This document shows, piece after piece, positions 52,736 to 60,593 of a stretch of DNA of 64,000 bases. The notes below the pieces were generated by a model. The model saw only the letters and a program-made list of their open reading frames with translations, searched no databases and was not told the origin of the DNA. How positions within the stretch are numbered: the first letter of the stretch is position 1; every line of letters begins with the position of its first letter. A program made the position numbers and the translations under genes. Source of the stretch: Streptacidiphilus melanogenes (GTDB lineage Bacteria > Actinomycetota > Actinomycetes > Streptomycetales > Streptomycetaceae); assembly GCF_000787835.1 (NCBI RefSeq), contig NZ_BBPP01000005.1, positions 73,315-137,314 of the forward strand, written 5' to 3'.

Positions 52736-53668
52736 TCACCGGGAGCCGTACGCGGGGAGCGGCGGCTCGCTTGCGGCGAGCAGTGCGCGCGTTGTCGCTC
52801 CGGCCGCGGCAGGGCTCCAACGTGCGGAAATGTCCGCGGTGGGGCCGGGGCGCCAGCCGTCCATGACGGTGATCCGGCCGCCCTCCGTCTCGAAGACCCG
52901 GCCGGTCACCCCGTCCGACGCGGCCGAGCCGAGCCAGACCACCAGCGGGGAGACGTTCTCCGGCGCCATGGCGTCGAACGCGTCCGGCCTTTCCGGCGCG
53001 GCCATGGCGGCGGCGAAGGCCTGCTCGGTCATCCGGGTGCGGGCGGCGGGCGCGATCGCGTTGATCTGGACGCCGTAGCCCGCGAGCTCCGCGGCCGCGA
53101 CGAGCGTCAGGCCGAGGATGCCGGCCTTCGCGGCGCTGTAGCTGCCCTGGCCCACGCTGCCCAACAGGCCTGCTCCGGAACTGGTGTTGACCACCCGGGC
53201 ATCCGGCCTGCGGCCCGCCTTGGCCTCCGCCCGCCAGTGCGCGGCCGCGTGACGCAGCGGCAGGAAGTGGCCCTTGAGGTGCACCCGCATGACAGCGTCC
53301 CAGTCGTCCTCGTCGAGGTTGACCAGCATCCGGTCGCGCAGGAAGCCCGCGTTGTTGACGAGGGTGTCCAGGCGGCCGAACGTGTCCAGTGCGGCGGCGA
53401 CCAGGGAGGCCGCGCCCTCGCTGGTGGCGATGTCCCCGCCGTGGGCGACGGCCTCGCCGCCGCTCCCGCGGATCTCCGCGACGACCTCATCCGCGGGTGC
53501 CGTCGACGATCCCGCGCCGTCGCGCTCCACCCCGAGGTCGTTGACCACGACCCGCGCGCCCTCGGCCGCGAAGGCGAGCGCGTGCGCGCGTCCGAGACCC
53601 CGGCCCGCCCCGGTGACGGCGACGACCCGGCCGGCGCAGAGGCCGCCGGGCGTGGGGGAGTTGGTCAT
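52736..53668 (-). CDS. SDR oxidoreductase, Rv3548c-like (HSD17B4 type)
   Basis: A 310-residue short-chain dehydrogenase. The cofactor motif is TGAGRGLG, then NDLGVERDG, NNAGFLRDR and the active site YSAAKAG. The NDLGV...D and long insert place it with hydroxyacyl-CoA dehydrogenases of the peroxisomal multifunctional enzyme type. Position and orientation match M. tuberculosis Rv3548c at the edge of the HIP degradation cluster; its exact step is not settled. AAGGAG precedes the ATG. Downstream of the next SDR with a 19-bp gap, same operon. Confidence 0.8.
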   Translation of the reverse strand: MTNSPTPGGLCAGRVVAVTGAGRGLGRAHALAFAAEGARVVVNDLGVERDGAGSSTAPADEVVAEIRGSGGEAVAHGGDIATSEGAASLVAAALDTFGRLDTLVNNAGFLRDRMLVNLDEDDWDAVMRVHLKGHFLPLRHAAAHWRAEAKAGRRPDARVVNTSSGAGLLGSVGQGSYSAAKAGILGLTLVAAAELAGYGVQINAIAPAARTRMTEQAFAAAMAAPERPDAFDAMAPENVSPLVVWLGSAASDGVTGRVFETEGGRITVMDGWRPGPTADISARWSPAAAGATTRALLAASEPPLPAYGSR

Positions 53669-53687
53669 GGCGGTGCTCCTTCGCTGG

Positions 53688-54515
53688 TCAGTTCTCCTCG
53701 GTGGTGCCCGGTGTGCCTGACGCGTCGTGGGTGTCGGTGGCCGGATGGTTCGCGGTGGCAGCCGCCAGGAAGGCCGGGCGCTCGCCGCCGCCGTGGACGG
53801 TGAGCGCGGCGCCGGTGATGTAGCCGGCCTGCGGGGAGGCCAGGAAGAGGCAGGCCGCGCCGATCTCCTCGGGCTCGGCGAGCCGCCCCAGTGGGACGGT
53901 CGCGCCGACGGCGGCGACGCCGGCCTCGTCGCCGTAGTGGAGGTGCGAGAGCTCGGTGCGCACCATGCCCGGGACGACGGTGTTCACCCGCACGTCGGGG
54001 GCCCATTCGACGGCCATCGAAGCGGCCAGGTTGGCCAGTCCGGCCTTGGCCGCGCCGTAGGCGGCGGTGCCCGGGGAGGGGCGGGTTCCGCTGACGCTCC
54101 CGATCATGATCACGGAGCCCCGGCTGCGCCGCAGGTGGGGCAGGGCGGCGAGCGAGGCGGTCAGCGGGGCGAGCAGGTTGAGTTCGAGCACCCGTAGGTG
54201 GCGCGCGGCGTCCTCGGCCGCGCCGAGCAGTCGGAACGGGGTCCCGCCCGCGTTGTTCACCAGCACGTCGAGGCGGCCGTACCGGTCCGCCGCGGCGTCG
54301 AGGAACGCCGTGACCGCTGCCGGGTCGCGCAGGTCCACGGCGGTGAACCCGGCCTTGCGGCCCGCCTCTTGGACCGGCTCTGCCGGAGGTCTGCGGGCGC
54401 AGACCAGTACCTGTGCGCCCGCCCGCAGGAAGGCTCGGGCGATCCCGGCGCCGACGCCGCGCGTGCCGCCGGTCACGGCGACCACGCGGCCGGTGAGATC
54501 CAGGGTGATGCTCAT
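53688..54515 (-). CDS. SDR oxidoreductase, Rv3549c-like
   Basis: A 275-residue short-chain dehydrogenase with TGGTRGVG near the N-terminus, NNAGGTPF, the catalytic YGAAKAG and the C-terminal GAALTVHGGGERPAF. It matches Rv3549c in length, layout and place: directly divergent from echA20. A role in CoA-thioester oxidation during steroid ring breakdown is inferred from this synteny. The extra C-terminal tail of about 20 residues is Thr/Ala-rich and probably disordered. Confidence 0.78.
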   Translation of the reverse strand: MSITLDLTGRVVAVTGGTRGVGAGIARAFLRAGAQVLVCARRPPAEPVQEAGRKAGFTAVDLRDPAAVTAFLDAAADRYGRLDVLVNNAGGTPFRLLGAAEDAARHLRVLELNLLAPLTASLAALPHLRRSRGSVIMIGSVSGTRPSPGTAAYGAAKAGLANLAASMAVEWAPDVRVNTVVPGMVRTELSHLHYGDEAGVAAVGATVPLGRLAEPEEIGAACLFLASPQAGYITGAALTVHGGGERPAFLAAATANHPATDTHDASGTPGTTEEN

Positions 54516-54591
54516 ACCGTCACACCCCTCCTCGTTTTCCTGCGGTCTCCCGCGGCGCGGCTGCCGCTGCTACCGTCAATGCCAGGATGGA

Positions 54592-54608
54592 CCTAACAAA
54601 CGTTTGGT
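54592..54608. promoter_or_regulatory. KstR2-box-like operator A
   Basis: CCTAACAAACGTTTGGT, with a perfect 10-bp palindrome CAAACGTTTG at its core, in the gap between the divergent SDR and echA20 starts (21 bp before echA20). It matches the KstR2 consensus AnCAAGnnCTTGnT except for one symmetric change per arm. Confidence 0.65.
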
Positions 54609-54629
54609 GGAAAGGTAGCTGATTCGCCG

Positions 54630-55379
54630 ATGGGTGTCTCCACCTCACGTCCCGAGAAGTCGATCGCCGTGGTGACGGTCTCCTATCCGCCCGTCAACGC
54701 CCTTCCGGTGCAGGGCTGGAGGGATCTGGCCGAGGCGGTCCGCGCGGCCGGGCGGGACCCGCAGGTGCACTGCGTCGTCCTGGCCGCAGAGGGGCGCGGG
54801 TTCAACGCGGGCGTGGACATCAAGGAGGTCCGGCGCGACCCGGGCCGGACGGCCATCATCGGCGCCAACCGCGGTTGCTACGAGGCCTTCGCGGCCGTCT
54901 ACGAGTGCGAGGTGCCGGTCGTCGCGGCCGTCCAGGGCCACTGCCTGGGCGGCGGCATCGGCCTCGTCGGCAACGCCGACGCGATCGTGGCCGGTGACGA
55001 CGCCTACTTCGGCCTGCCGGAGCTGGACCGCGGCGCGCTGGGCGCCGCCACGCACCTGGCCCGGCTCGTCCCGCAGCATCTGATGCGCACGCTGTACTAC
55101 ACCTCGCGCACCGTCACCGCCGCCGAGCTGCACCGCCACGGCTCGGTCTGGGAGGTCGTCCCGCGTGCCGAACTCGCCTCGGCCGCCCTGCGGTTGGCGG
55201 GCGAGATGGCGGCGAAGGACGGGGCGCTGATCCGGATGGCCAAGGCGGCGATCAACGGCATCGACCCGGTGGACGTGCGGCGCAGCTACCGCTTCGAGCA
55301 GGGCTTCACCTTCGAGGCGAACCTGAGCGGTCTCGCCGACCGGCTTCGTGACGGCTTCGGCAGTGAGGACGGCAACTGA
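54630..55379 (+). CDS. echA20: EchA20-like enoyl-CoA hydratase/hydrolase (HIP pathway)
   Basis: A 249-residue crotonase. The oxyanion-hole segments are GRGFNAGVDIKEV and HCLGGGIGLVGNADAIVAGDDAYFGLPELDRG. In M. tuberculosis EchA20 opens the last but one ring of the steroid nucleus (ring D of the HIP-derived CoA ester) by hydrolytic C-C cleavage. Length and order before ipdAB match. First gene of a four-gene operon, one base before ipdA. ATG 54630; the ribosome-binding site is weak (AAAGG, far upstream). Confidence 0.82.
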   Translation: MGVSTSRPEKSIAVVTVSYPPVNALPVQGWRDLAEAVRAAGRDPQVHCVVLAAEGRGFNAGVDIKEVRRDPGRTAIIGANRGCYEAFAAVYECEVPVVAAVQGHCLGGGIGLVGNADAIVAGDDAYFGLPELDRGALGAATHLARLVPQHLMRTLYYTSRTVTAAELHRHGSVWEVVPRAELASAALRLAGEMAAKDGALIRMAKAAINGIDPVDVRRSYRFEQGFTFEANLSGLADRLRDGFGSEDGN

Positions 55380-55380
55380 C

Positions 55381-56244
55381 GTGACGAACCAAGGAGTTCG
55401 CGACAAGACGATGAGCGCCGAGGAGGTCGTCGCGCGGCTGCGCAGCGGCATGACGATCGGCATCGGCGGCTGGGGCTCGCGGCGCAAGCCGATGGCGCTG
55501 GTCCGCGCCCTGCTGCGGACCGGCGTGACGGACCTGACCGTGGTCTCCTACGGCGGTCCCGACGTCGGCATGCTGGCGGCGGCGGGCCGGATCCGCACCC
55601 TGGTGACGGCCTTCGGCACCCTCGACTCGATCCCGTTGGAGCCCCACTACCGCGCGGCACGCGAAAGCGGGGCCTTCGAGCTCGTCGAGCTGGACGAGGC
55701 GATGCTCATGTGGGGCCTCACCGCCGCCGTCCACCGGCTGCCGTTCCTGCCGATCCGGTCCGGCCTCGGCTCCGACGTCATGCGGGTCAACCCGCGGCTG
55801 CGAACCGTGCGTTCGCCGTACGACGACGGCGAGGAGCTGGTCGCCGTGCCGGCCCTCCGGCTCGACGCCGCACTCGTCCACCTGAACCGCGCCGACCGGC
55901 ACGGCAACGCCCAGTACCTCGGCCAGGACCCGTACTTCGACGACCTGTACTGCGAGGCCGCCGACCACGCCTACGTCTCGTGCGAACGCGTCGTCGACAC
56001 CGAGGAGCTGGCCAAGGCCGGCGGGCCGCAGACGCTGCTGGTCAAGCGCCTGTCCGTGGCGGGCGTCGTGGAGGCCCCGAACGGCGCGCACTTCACCGCC
56101 TGCGACCCCGACCACGAGCGGGACGAGGCCTTCCAGCGCCACTACGCGACCACCCCGTGGTCCGCCTTCGCCGAGCGGTTCCTCGGCGGGAGCGAGCTCG
56201 ACTACCGGTCCGCCGTGGCCGCCTGGCACGAGGAGCAGCTGTGA
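55381..56244 (+). CDS. ipdA: IpdA, alpha subunit of COCHEA-CoA hydrolase
   Basis: A 287-residue protein of the CoA-transferase alpha family. It has RSGMTIGIGGWGSRRKPMALVRALLRTGVTDLTVVSYGGPDVG at the N-terminus, LPFLPIRSGLGSDV in the middle and VEAPNGAHFT near the end. With IpdB it hydrolyses the last carbocyclic ring of steroids (COCHEA-CoA) rather than moving CoA. GTG at 55381; IpdB starts inside its stop codon. Confidence 0.88.
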   Translation: MTNQGVRDKTMSAEEVVARLRSGMTIGIGGWGSRRKPMALVRALLRTGVTDLTVVSYGGPDVGMLAAAGRIRTLVTAFGTLDSIPLEPHYRAARESGAFELVELDEAMLMWGLTAAVHRLPFLPIRSGLGSDVMRVNPRLRTVRSPYDDGEELVAVPALRLDAALVHLNRADRHGNAQYLGQDPYFDDLYCEAADHAYVSCERVVDTEELAKAGGPQTLLVKRLSVAGVVEAPNGAHFTACDPDHERDEAFQRHYATTPWSAFAERFLGGSELDYRSAVAAWHEEQL

Positions 56245-56987
56245 CCGTCACGAGCGGCACCACCCGGGCCGAGTACTGCGTCATCGCCTGCGCGGAGGCC
56301 TGGCGCGGCGACGGCGAGATCCTGGCCAGTCCCATGGGCCTCGTCCCGGCGGTGGGCGCCCGCCTGGCCAAGCTGACCTTCGCCCCCGACCTGCTGCTCA
56401 CCGACGGCGAGGCGCTGCTCGTCGCGGACGTCGCACCGATGGGCGCGCGCCCGCAGACCGTCGAGGGCTGGCTGCCCTACCGGCAGCACCTCGGCCTGGC
56501 CATGGGCGGCCGCCGCCACGTGATGATGGGCGCGAGCCAGATCGACCGCTACGGCAACCAGAACATCTCCTGCATCGGCGACTGGGCCCGCCCCACCCGC
56601 CAGCTCCTCGGCTTCCGCGGCGCCCCCACGAACACGCTGAACAACCCGACGAGCTACTGGATCCCCAGGCACAGCGCCCGCGTCTTCGTCGAACGCGTGG
56701 ACGTCGTCTGCGGTGTCGGCAACGACCGCGCGGTCGGGCCTTACCATGCGCTGCGGCGGGTGGTGAGCGATCTCGGCGTCTTCGACTTCGCGACGCCGGA
56801 CGGCTCGATGCGGCTGGTCTCGGTGCACCCGGGCGTCGGCGTGGAGCAGGTCGTCGCGGCGACGGGCTTCCCGCTGGCGATCGGCGACGACGTGGCGGTG
56901 ACCCGTGAACCGACGCCGGAGGAAAGGCGGTTGATCCGCGAGGTGATCGACCCGCGCGGCCAGCGGGAGACGGAGGTGCGGTCGTGA
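56241..56987 (+). CDS. ipdB: IpdB, beta subunit of COCHEA-CoA hydrolase
   Basis: A 248-residue partner of IpdA from the CoA-transferase beta family. It starts with EYCVIACAEAWRGDGEILASPMGLVPAVGARLAKLTFAPD and contains HVMMGASQIDRYGNQNISCIGDW. Classical CoA transferases have a catalytic Glu in the beta subunit; IpdB-type proteins lack that chemistry and act as hydrolases. 4-bp overlaps with ipdA and ipdC. Confidence 0.88.
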   Translation: MTVTSGTTRAEYCVIACAEAWRGDGEILASPMGLVPAVGARLAKLTFAPDLLLTDGEALLVADVAPMGARPQTVEGWLPYRQHLGLAMGGRRHVMMGASQIDRYGNQNISCIGDWARPTRQLLGFRGAPTNTLNNPTSYWIPRHSARVFVERVDVVCGVGNDRAVGPYHALRRVVSDLGVFDFATPDGSMRLVSVHPGVGVEQVVAATGFPLAIGDDVAVTREPTPEERRLIREVIDPRGQRETEVRS

Positions 56988-58057
56988 CGACGCCGCCCCC
57001 GGTCGCGGACCTCACCACCCCGCTGACCGAGCTCGTCGGCGTCCGCCATCCGATCGTGCAGACGGGCATGGGCTGGGTCGCCGGCCCGCGCCTCGTCTCC
57101 GCGACCGCCAACGCCGGCGCGCTGGGCCTCCTCGCCTCGGCCACCATGTCGCCCGAGCAGCTGCGTTCGGCCGTGCGGGAGGTCAAGTCCTGTACGGAGG
57201 CGCCCTTCGGGGTCAACCTGCGGGCCGACGCGGGGGACGCGGGCGAGCGCGTGCGGATCATCGTGGACGAGGGGGTCCGGGTGGCGTCCTTCGCCCTGGC
57301 CCCGTCGCGCGAGCTGATCGCGCGTCTCAAGGACGCGGGCGTCGTCGTGATCCCGTCGATCGGAGCCCGCCGCCACGCGGAGAAGGTCGCCGCCTGGGGC
57401 GCGGACGCGGTCGTCGTCCAGGGCGGCGAGGGCGGCGGCCACACGGGCGACGTGGCGACGACGGTGCTGCTTCCACAGGTTGTGGACGCCGTCGACATCC
57501 CGGTGGTCGCGGCGGGCGGCTTCTTCGACGGCCGCGGGCTGGCCGCCGCTCTGGCCTACGGCGCGGCGGGCGTGGCGATGGGGACCCGGTTCCTGCTGAC
57601 CTCCGACTCGACCGTCCCCGACGCGGTGAAGGCGCAGTACCTCGCGGCCCAGGTCAAGGACGTCACGGTGACGCGGGCGGTGGACGGTCTGCCGCACCGC
57701 ATGCTCCGCACGCCGTTCGTGTCGTCGCTCGAGAGCGCGGGCCGGGTCCGCGTCCTGGTGCGGGCCGTCCGTCACGCGGCCGGCTTCCGGAAGCTCTCCG
57801 GCATGAGCTGGTCGCGGATGGTCCGCGACGGCCTCGCCATGAAGCACGGCAAGGAGCTCTCCTGGAGCCAGGTCCTGCTGGCGGCCAACACGCCCATGCT
57901 GCTCAAGGCGTCGATGGTGGACGGCCGCACGGACCTCGGCGTGATGGCCTCCGGCCAGGTGGCCGGGGTCATCGAGGACCTGCCGAGCTGCGCGGAGCTG
58001 GTGGAGCGGGTGATGGCGGAGGCGGTCGAGGTGCTGGGCCGCCTCTCCCGTCACTGA
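56984..58057 (+). CDS. ipdC: IpdC, FMN-dependent enzyme of the HIP pathway
   Basis: A 357-residue flavoprotein of the nitronate monooxygenase-like family: HPIVQTGMGWVAGPRLVSATANAGALG at the N-terminus, and the family motif VVQGGEGGGHTG followed by PVVAAGGFFDGRG for FMN phosphate. The match to Rv3553 in length (about 355) and place identifies it as IpdC, which acts on the CoA ester of 5-hydroxy-HIP before ring opening. Its end overlaps the convergent regulator by 7 bp. Confidence 0.85.
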   Translation: MTTPPPVADLTTPLTELVGVRHPIVQTGMGWVAGPRLVSATANAGALGLLASATMSPEQLRSAVREVKSCTEAPFGVNLRADAGDAGERVRIIVDEGVRVASFALAPSRELIARLKDAGVVVIPSIGARRHAEKVAAWGADAVVVQGGEGGGHTGDVATTVLLPQVVDAVDIPVVAAGGFFDGRGLAAALAYGAAGVAMGTRFLLTSDSTVPDAVKAQYLAAQVKDVTVTRAVDGLPHRMLRTPFVSSLESAGRVRVLVRAVRHAAGFRKLSGMSWSRMVRDGLAMKHGKELSWSQVLLAANTPMLLKASMVDGRTDLGVMASGQVAGVIEDLPSCAELVERVMAEAVEVLGRLSRH

Positions 58058-58773
58058 CGCCCGGTCGTCTCGGGTTTGGTGTGGAGGACGTCGCGGACCT
58101 GTTCGGCGGCGCGGAGCATGCTCTCGCTGATGAAGTCGCTGAAGCGGGCGATGTTCTCCAGGCGTGCGGCGGCCGGGCTGTCGCGGCCCAGGACGGTGAC
58201 ACCCTGCCGCGCGGTCCGGGCGACCTGGGCGATGCCGTGGGCGCTGGCGATCGTCGACTGGTACCAGACGTCCTCGTCGACGAAGTAGCGCTCGCGTCGG
58301 CGTGCGTCGCGCTCCCGGCGGATGAGGCCCTGCTCTTCGAGGAACGTGACCGCCTTGGAGACGGACGCCGGGCTGACCTCGAGGTGACGGACGAGTTCGG
58401 CGGCGGTCAGGCTGCCCGCCTCCGCGGTGAACAGGCTGGTCAGCACGCGGGCGGTCATTCTGGGCAGGCCCTGGCTCATCAGCAGGGTGGTGAACGTCTC
58501 CTCGTACTCGCGCAGCGCCTCGTCGTCCCGCCCGTGGCCTTCGTCGCGCCGGCCCTGGGGCGTCGTGGGCCTGCTCCGGCGGGCGCGGCGTTCGGTGGCG
58601 CGGTGGGCGACGTCGGCGCGGTAGGCGGTGGGGCCGCCGTTGCGGTCCACCTCGCGCGTGATCGTCGAGGTGGGGCGGTCCAGGCGTCGGGCGATCTCGG
58701 CGTAGGCGAGGTCGTCGGCCAGCCCCAGCGCGATCTGCTGGCGTTCCTGCTGGGTGAGTCTGCCTCCGGCCAC
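58051..58773 (-). CDS. Regulator: IS30-type HTH fused to MarR-type domain
   Basis: About 240 residues in two parts. The N-terminus (RLTQQERQQIALGLADDLAYAEIARRLDRPTSTITREVDRNGG...YRADVAHRATERRARR) is the HTH_38 domain found at the front of IS30 transposases. The C-terminus (from LREYEETFTTLLMSQGLPRMTARVLTSLFTAEAGSLTAAELVRHLEVSPASVSKAVTFLEEQGLIRRERDARRRERYFVDED) is a MarR/GbsR-type winged helix plus dimerisation helices. No catalytic transposase domain. GTG 58773 has GGGAG 5 bases upstream; ATGs at 58806 and 58815 are alternatives. Divergent from the DUF4097 gene across a palindrome-rich region. Confidence 0.75.
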   Translation of the reverse strand: MAGGRLTQQERQQIALGLADDLAYAEIARRLDRPTSTITREVDRNGGPTAYRADVAHRATERRARRSRPTTPQGRRDEGHGRDDEALREYEETFTTLLMSQGLPRMTARVLTSLFTAEAGSLTAAELVRHLEVSPASVSKAVTFLEEQGLIRRERDARRRERYFVDEDVWYQSTIASAHGIAQVARTARQGVTVLGRDSPAAARLENIARFSDFISESMLRAAEQVRDVLHTKPETTGRQ

Positions 58774-58826
58774 CGGTCTCCCTCTCTGCTGCGGGGCCGC
58801 CAGCATAGCGTTCACTCTCAGATCAG

Positions 58827-58854
58827 TGCAACGGCAGCTCTATCTGCCGTTGCG
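58827..58854. promoter_or_regulatory. Operator-like palindrome 1 between regulator and DUF4097 genes
   Basis: TGCAACGGCAG and CTGCCGTTGCG (10 of 11 symmetric) with a 6-base centre. It lies 54 bp upstream of the regulator start. Confidence 0.65.
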
Positions 58855-58914
58855 TTAGATTTATGCTCGATGCAACGAAATATGGGCATGGGCCTGCGGC
58901 TATGCGGATTCGAC

Positions 58915-58930
58915 GCAACAAGTATGTTGC
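58915..58930. promoter_or_regulatory. Operator-like palindrome 2
   Basis: GCAACA-AGTA-TGTTGC, perfect 6-bp arms, sharing the GCAAC half-site with palindrome 1. Confidence 0.6.
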
Positions 58931-58939
58931 CTAGTTCAT

Positions 58940-58957
58940 GAACGCAACGTAGCGTTC
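58940..58957. promoter_or_regulatory. Operator-like palindrome 3
   Basis: GAACGC-AACGTA-GCGTTC, perfect 6-bp arms, 36 bp before the DUF4097 start codon, also containing GCAACG. Confidence 0.55.
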
Positions 58958-58993
58958 TCGGTGTCGGAAACAGCAGCGCGCAAGGAGAGAACG

Positions 58994-59659
58994 ATGCAGA
59001 AGTTCGCCACCCCCGCCCCGGTCTCCGCCGTCGTGGACGTCGCCGCCGGACGGATCCAGGTCATCGCCGCCGACCGCACCGACACCGTCGTCGAGGTGCG
59101 ACCCGCCGACCCCGCCAAGAGCCGCGACGTCAGGGCGGCCGAGCAGACCGCGGTCGAGTTCGCCGACGGCGTGCTGCGCATCCGCACCGCCGACCCCAAG
59201 AACCAGTACTTCGGCCCGACCGGCTCGGTCGAGGTCACCGTCCAACTGCCCGCCGGCTCCCACCTGCAGGCCCACACAGCCTCCTGCGAGCTGCGCGGCG
59301 TCGGCCGCCTGGGCGACGTCGTCTTCGAGGGCGCCTACCGGCGCAGCAAGATCGACGAAGCCGCGAGCGTCCGTCTCACCGCCGTCGACGGCGACGTCGA
59401 GATCGGCCGCCTCGGCGGCCCCGCGCAGATCAGCACCGCCCGGGGCAGCATCAGCGTCGCGGAGGCCGTGAGCGGCGCGGTCGTGCTCCGCACCCAGATG
59501 GGCGACATCACCGTCGGCGCCGCCACCGGCGTCTCCGCCGCCCTGGACGCCGGCACCGGCCACGGCTGCGTCAGCAACGCCCTCAAGAACGACGGCACCA
59601 CCGCAGTCGACATCCGCGCCACCACCGGCCACGGCGACATCACCGCCCGCAGCCTCTGA
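58994..59659 (+). CDS. DUF4097-family beta-repeat protein
   Basis: A 221-residue protein built of short beta repeats (for example VRLTAVDGDVEIGRLGGPAQISTARGSISVAEAVSGAVVLRTQMGDITVGAATG), typical of DUF4097 and predicted to form a right-handed beta-helix-like solenoid. No signal peptide. AAGGAGAG precedes the ATG. In actinomycetes such genes often sit next to MarR-type regulators and transporter genes. Function unknown; expression is probably controlled by the divergent fusion regulator. Confidence 0.75.
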   Translation: MQKFATPAPVSAVVDVAAGRIQVIAADRTDTVVEVRPADPAKSRDVRAAEQTAVEFADGVLRIRTADPKNQYFGPTGSVEVTVQLPAGSHLQAHTASCELRGVGRLGDVVFEGAYRRSKIDEAASVRLTAVDGDVEIGRLGGPAQISTARGSISVAEAVSGAVVLRTQMGDITVGAATGVSAALDAGTGHGCVSNALKNDGTTAVDIRATTGHGDITARSL

Positions 59660-59676
59660 ACCGACCGGCCCGCCGA

Positions 59677-59732
59677 ACCGATCCGCAGACACCGATCCGC
59701 AGACACCGATCCGCAGTAAGCGATCCGCAGAA
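59677..59732 (+). repeat. Four tandem copies of a 14-bp unit
   Basis: ACCGATCCGCAGAC twice, then ACCGATCCGCAGTA and AGCGATCCGCAGAA, head to tail, in the 102-bp gap between the DUF4097 and hydrolase genes. The unit is not a multiple of three and lies outside coding sequence. Confidence 0.85.
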
Positions 59733-59761
59733 ACCGGACCACCGAACCAGGGGGAAAGACC

Positions 59762-60593
59762 ATGACCGACGACAGCGCATCCCAGGCCCTCGCACCGTGG
59801 ACCGGCATGGTGCCGGTCGACGACGCCGCCCTGGCCGTCACCGACACCGGCGGCCCCGGCATCCCCGTGGTCTCTCAACGGGCAGTTCGCCACCCAGGGC
59901 TACTGGCGCCGGGTCCTCGCCGAACTCGGCACCGGATGGCGGCACATCACCTACGACGAACGAGCCCGCGGCAGGAAGTCCACGACCTCGGCCGACTACT
60001 CCTTCGAGGCCGCCGTCCGCGACGTCGACGCCGTCCTCGCCGCCAGGGGCGTCGACCGGGCCGTCGTGGTCGGCTGGTCCTACGGGGCGCTCGTCGCCGC
60101 GCACTGGGTCGAGCGCAACCCCGACCGCACCGTCGGCGCGGTCCTGGTCGACGGCGCCTACCCCTACGACTGGCTCGACGAGGCCATGGAGCAGCGCATC
60201 CGCAAGCTGTTCAAGCGGATGGGCTGGTTCACCCCGCTGCTGCGCCCGACCGGGCTCACGCCGCGGATGGGCGCGGCCCAGCAGGCGGAGAGCAACATCG
60301 AGCTCGGCCGGCTCTCTCGGGAACGCGAGCTCGGGCCGGTGCTGGACCGCATCACCGTCCCGGCGCGGTTCGTCGTCGCGTCGGGCACCTCCTTCGGCAG
60401 CCGCGGGGACGAGCAGGAACAGATCCGCAGCAGCCTCGCCGCGGTGACCGCCCGCAACCCCAACATCCGCAGCACCAAGGTCCCCAGCAACCACGGGGCC
60501 ATCCTGAAGAAGGACTTCCGCGCCGTCGCCGAGGCCGTGCGTGAGGTCGCCGCCCCCGGCGACGGCCCGCGCCCGCCGAGGCAGGCTCAGTAG
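59762..60593 (+). pseudogene. Alpha/beta hydrolase broken by a frameshift
   Basis: A gene for an alpha/beta hydrolase of about 277 residues that needs a frame change at about 59873. The first 37 codons (GGGGGAAAG before ATG 59762) end in TGGPGIPVV in frame 2. The protein then continues in frame 3 as LNGQFATQGYWRRVLAELG..., with nucleophile Ser in VVGWSYGALVA and a C-terminal SNHGAIL histidine. The usual continuation after PVV is YLNGQ, so two bases seem lost near 59873. A true mutation or a sequencing error is possible. It ends 7 bp into the convergent fadA6 gene. Confidence 0.75.

Noticed and set aside
58051-58773. An IS30 insertion sequence
   Set aside because: Only the HTH_38 domain is present; there is no DDE catalytic domain, no terminal inverted repeats, and the downstream part is a MarR-type domain.
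59677-59732. CRISPR array
   Set aside because: The units are directly adjacent without spacers and only 14 bp long.
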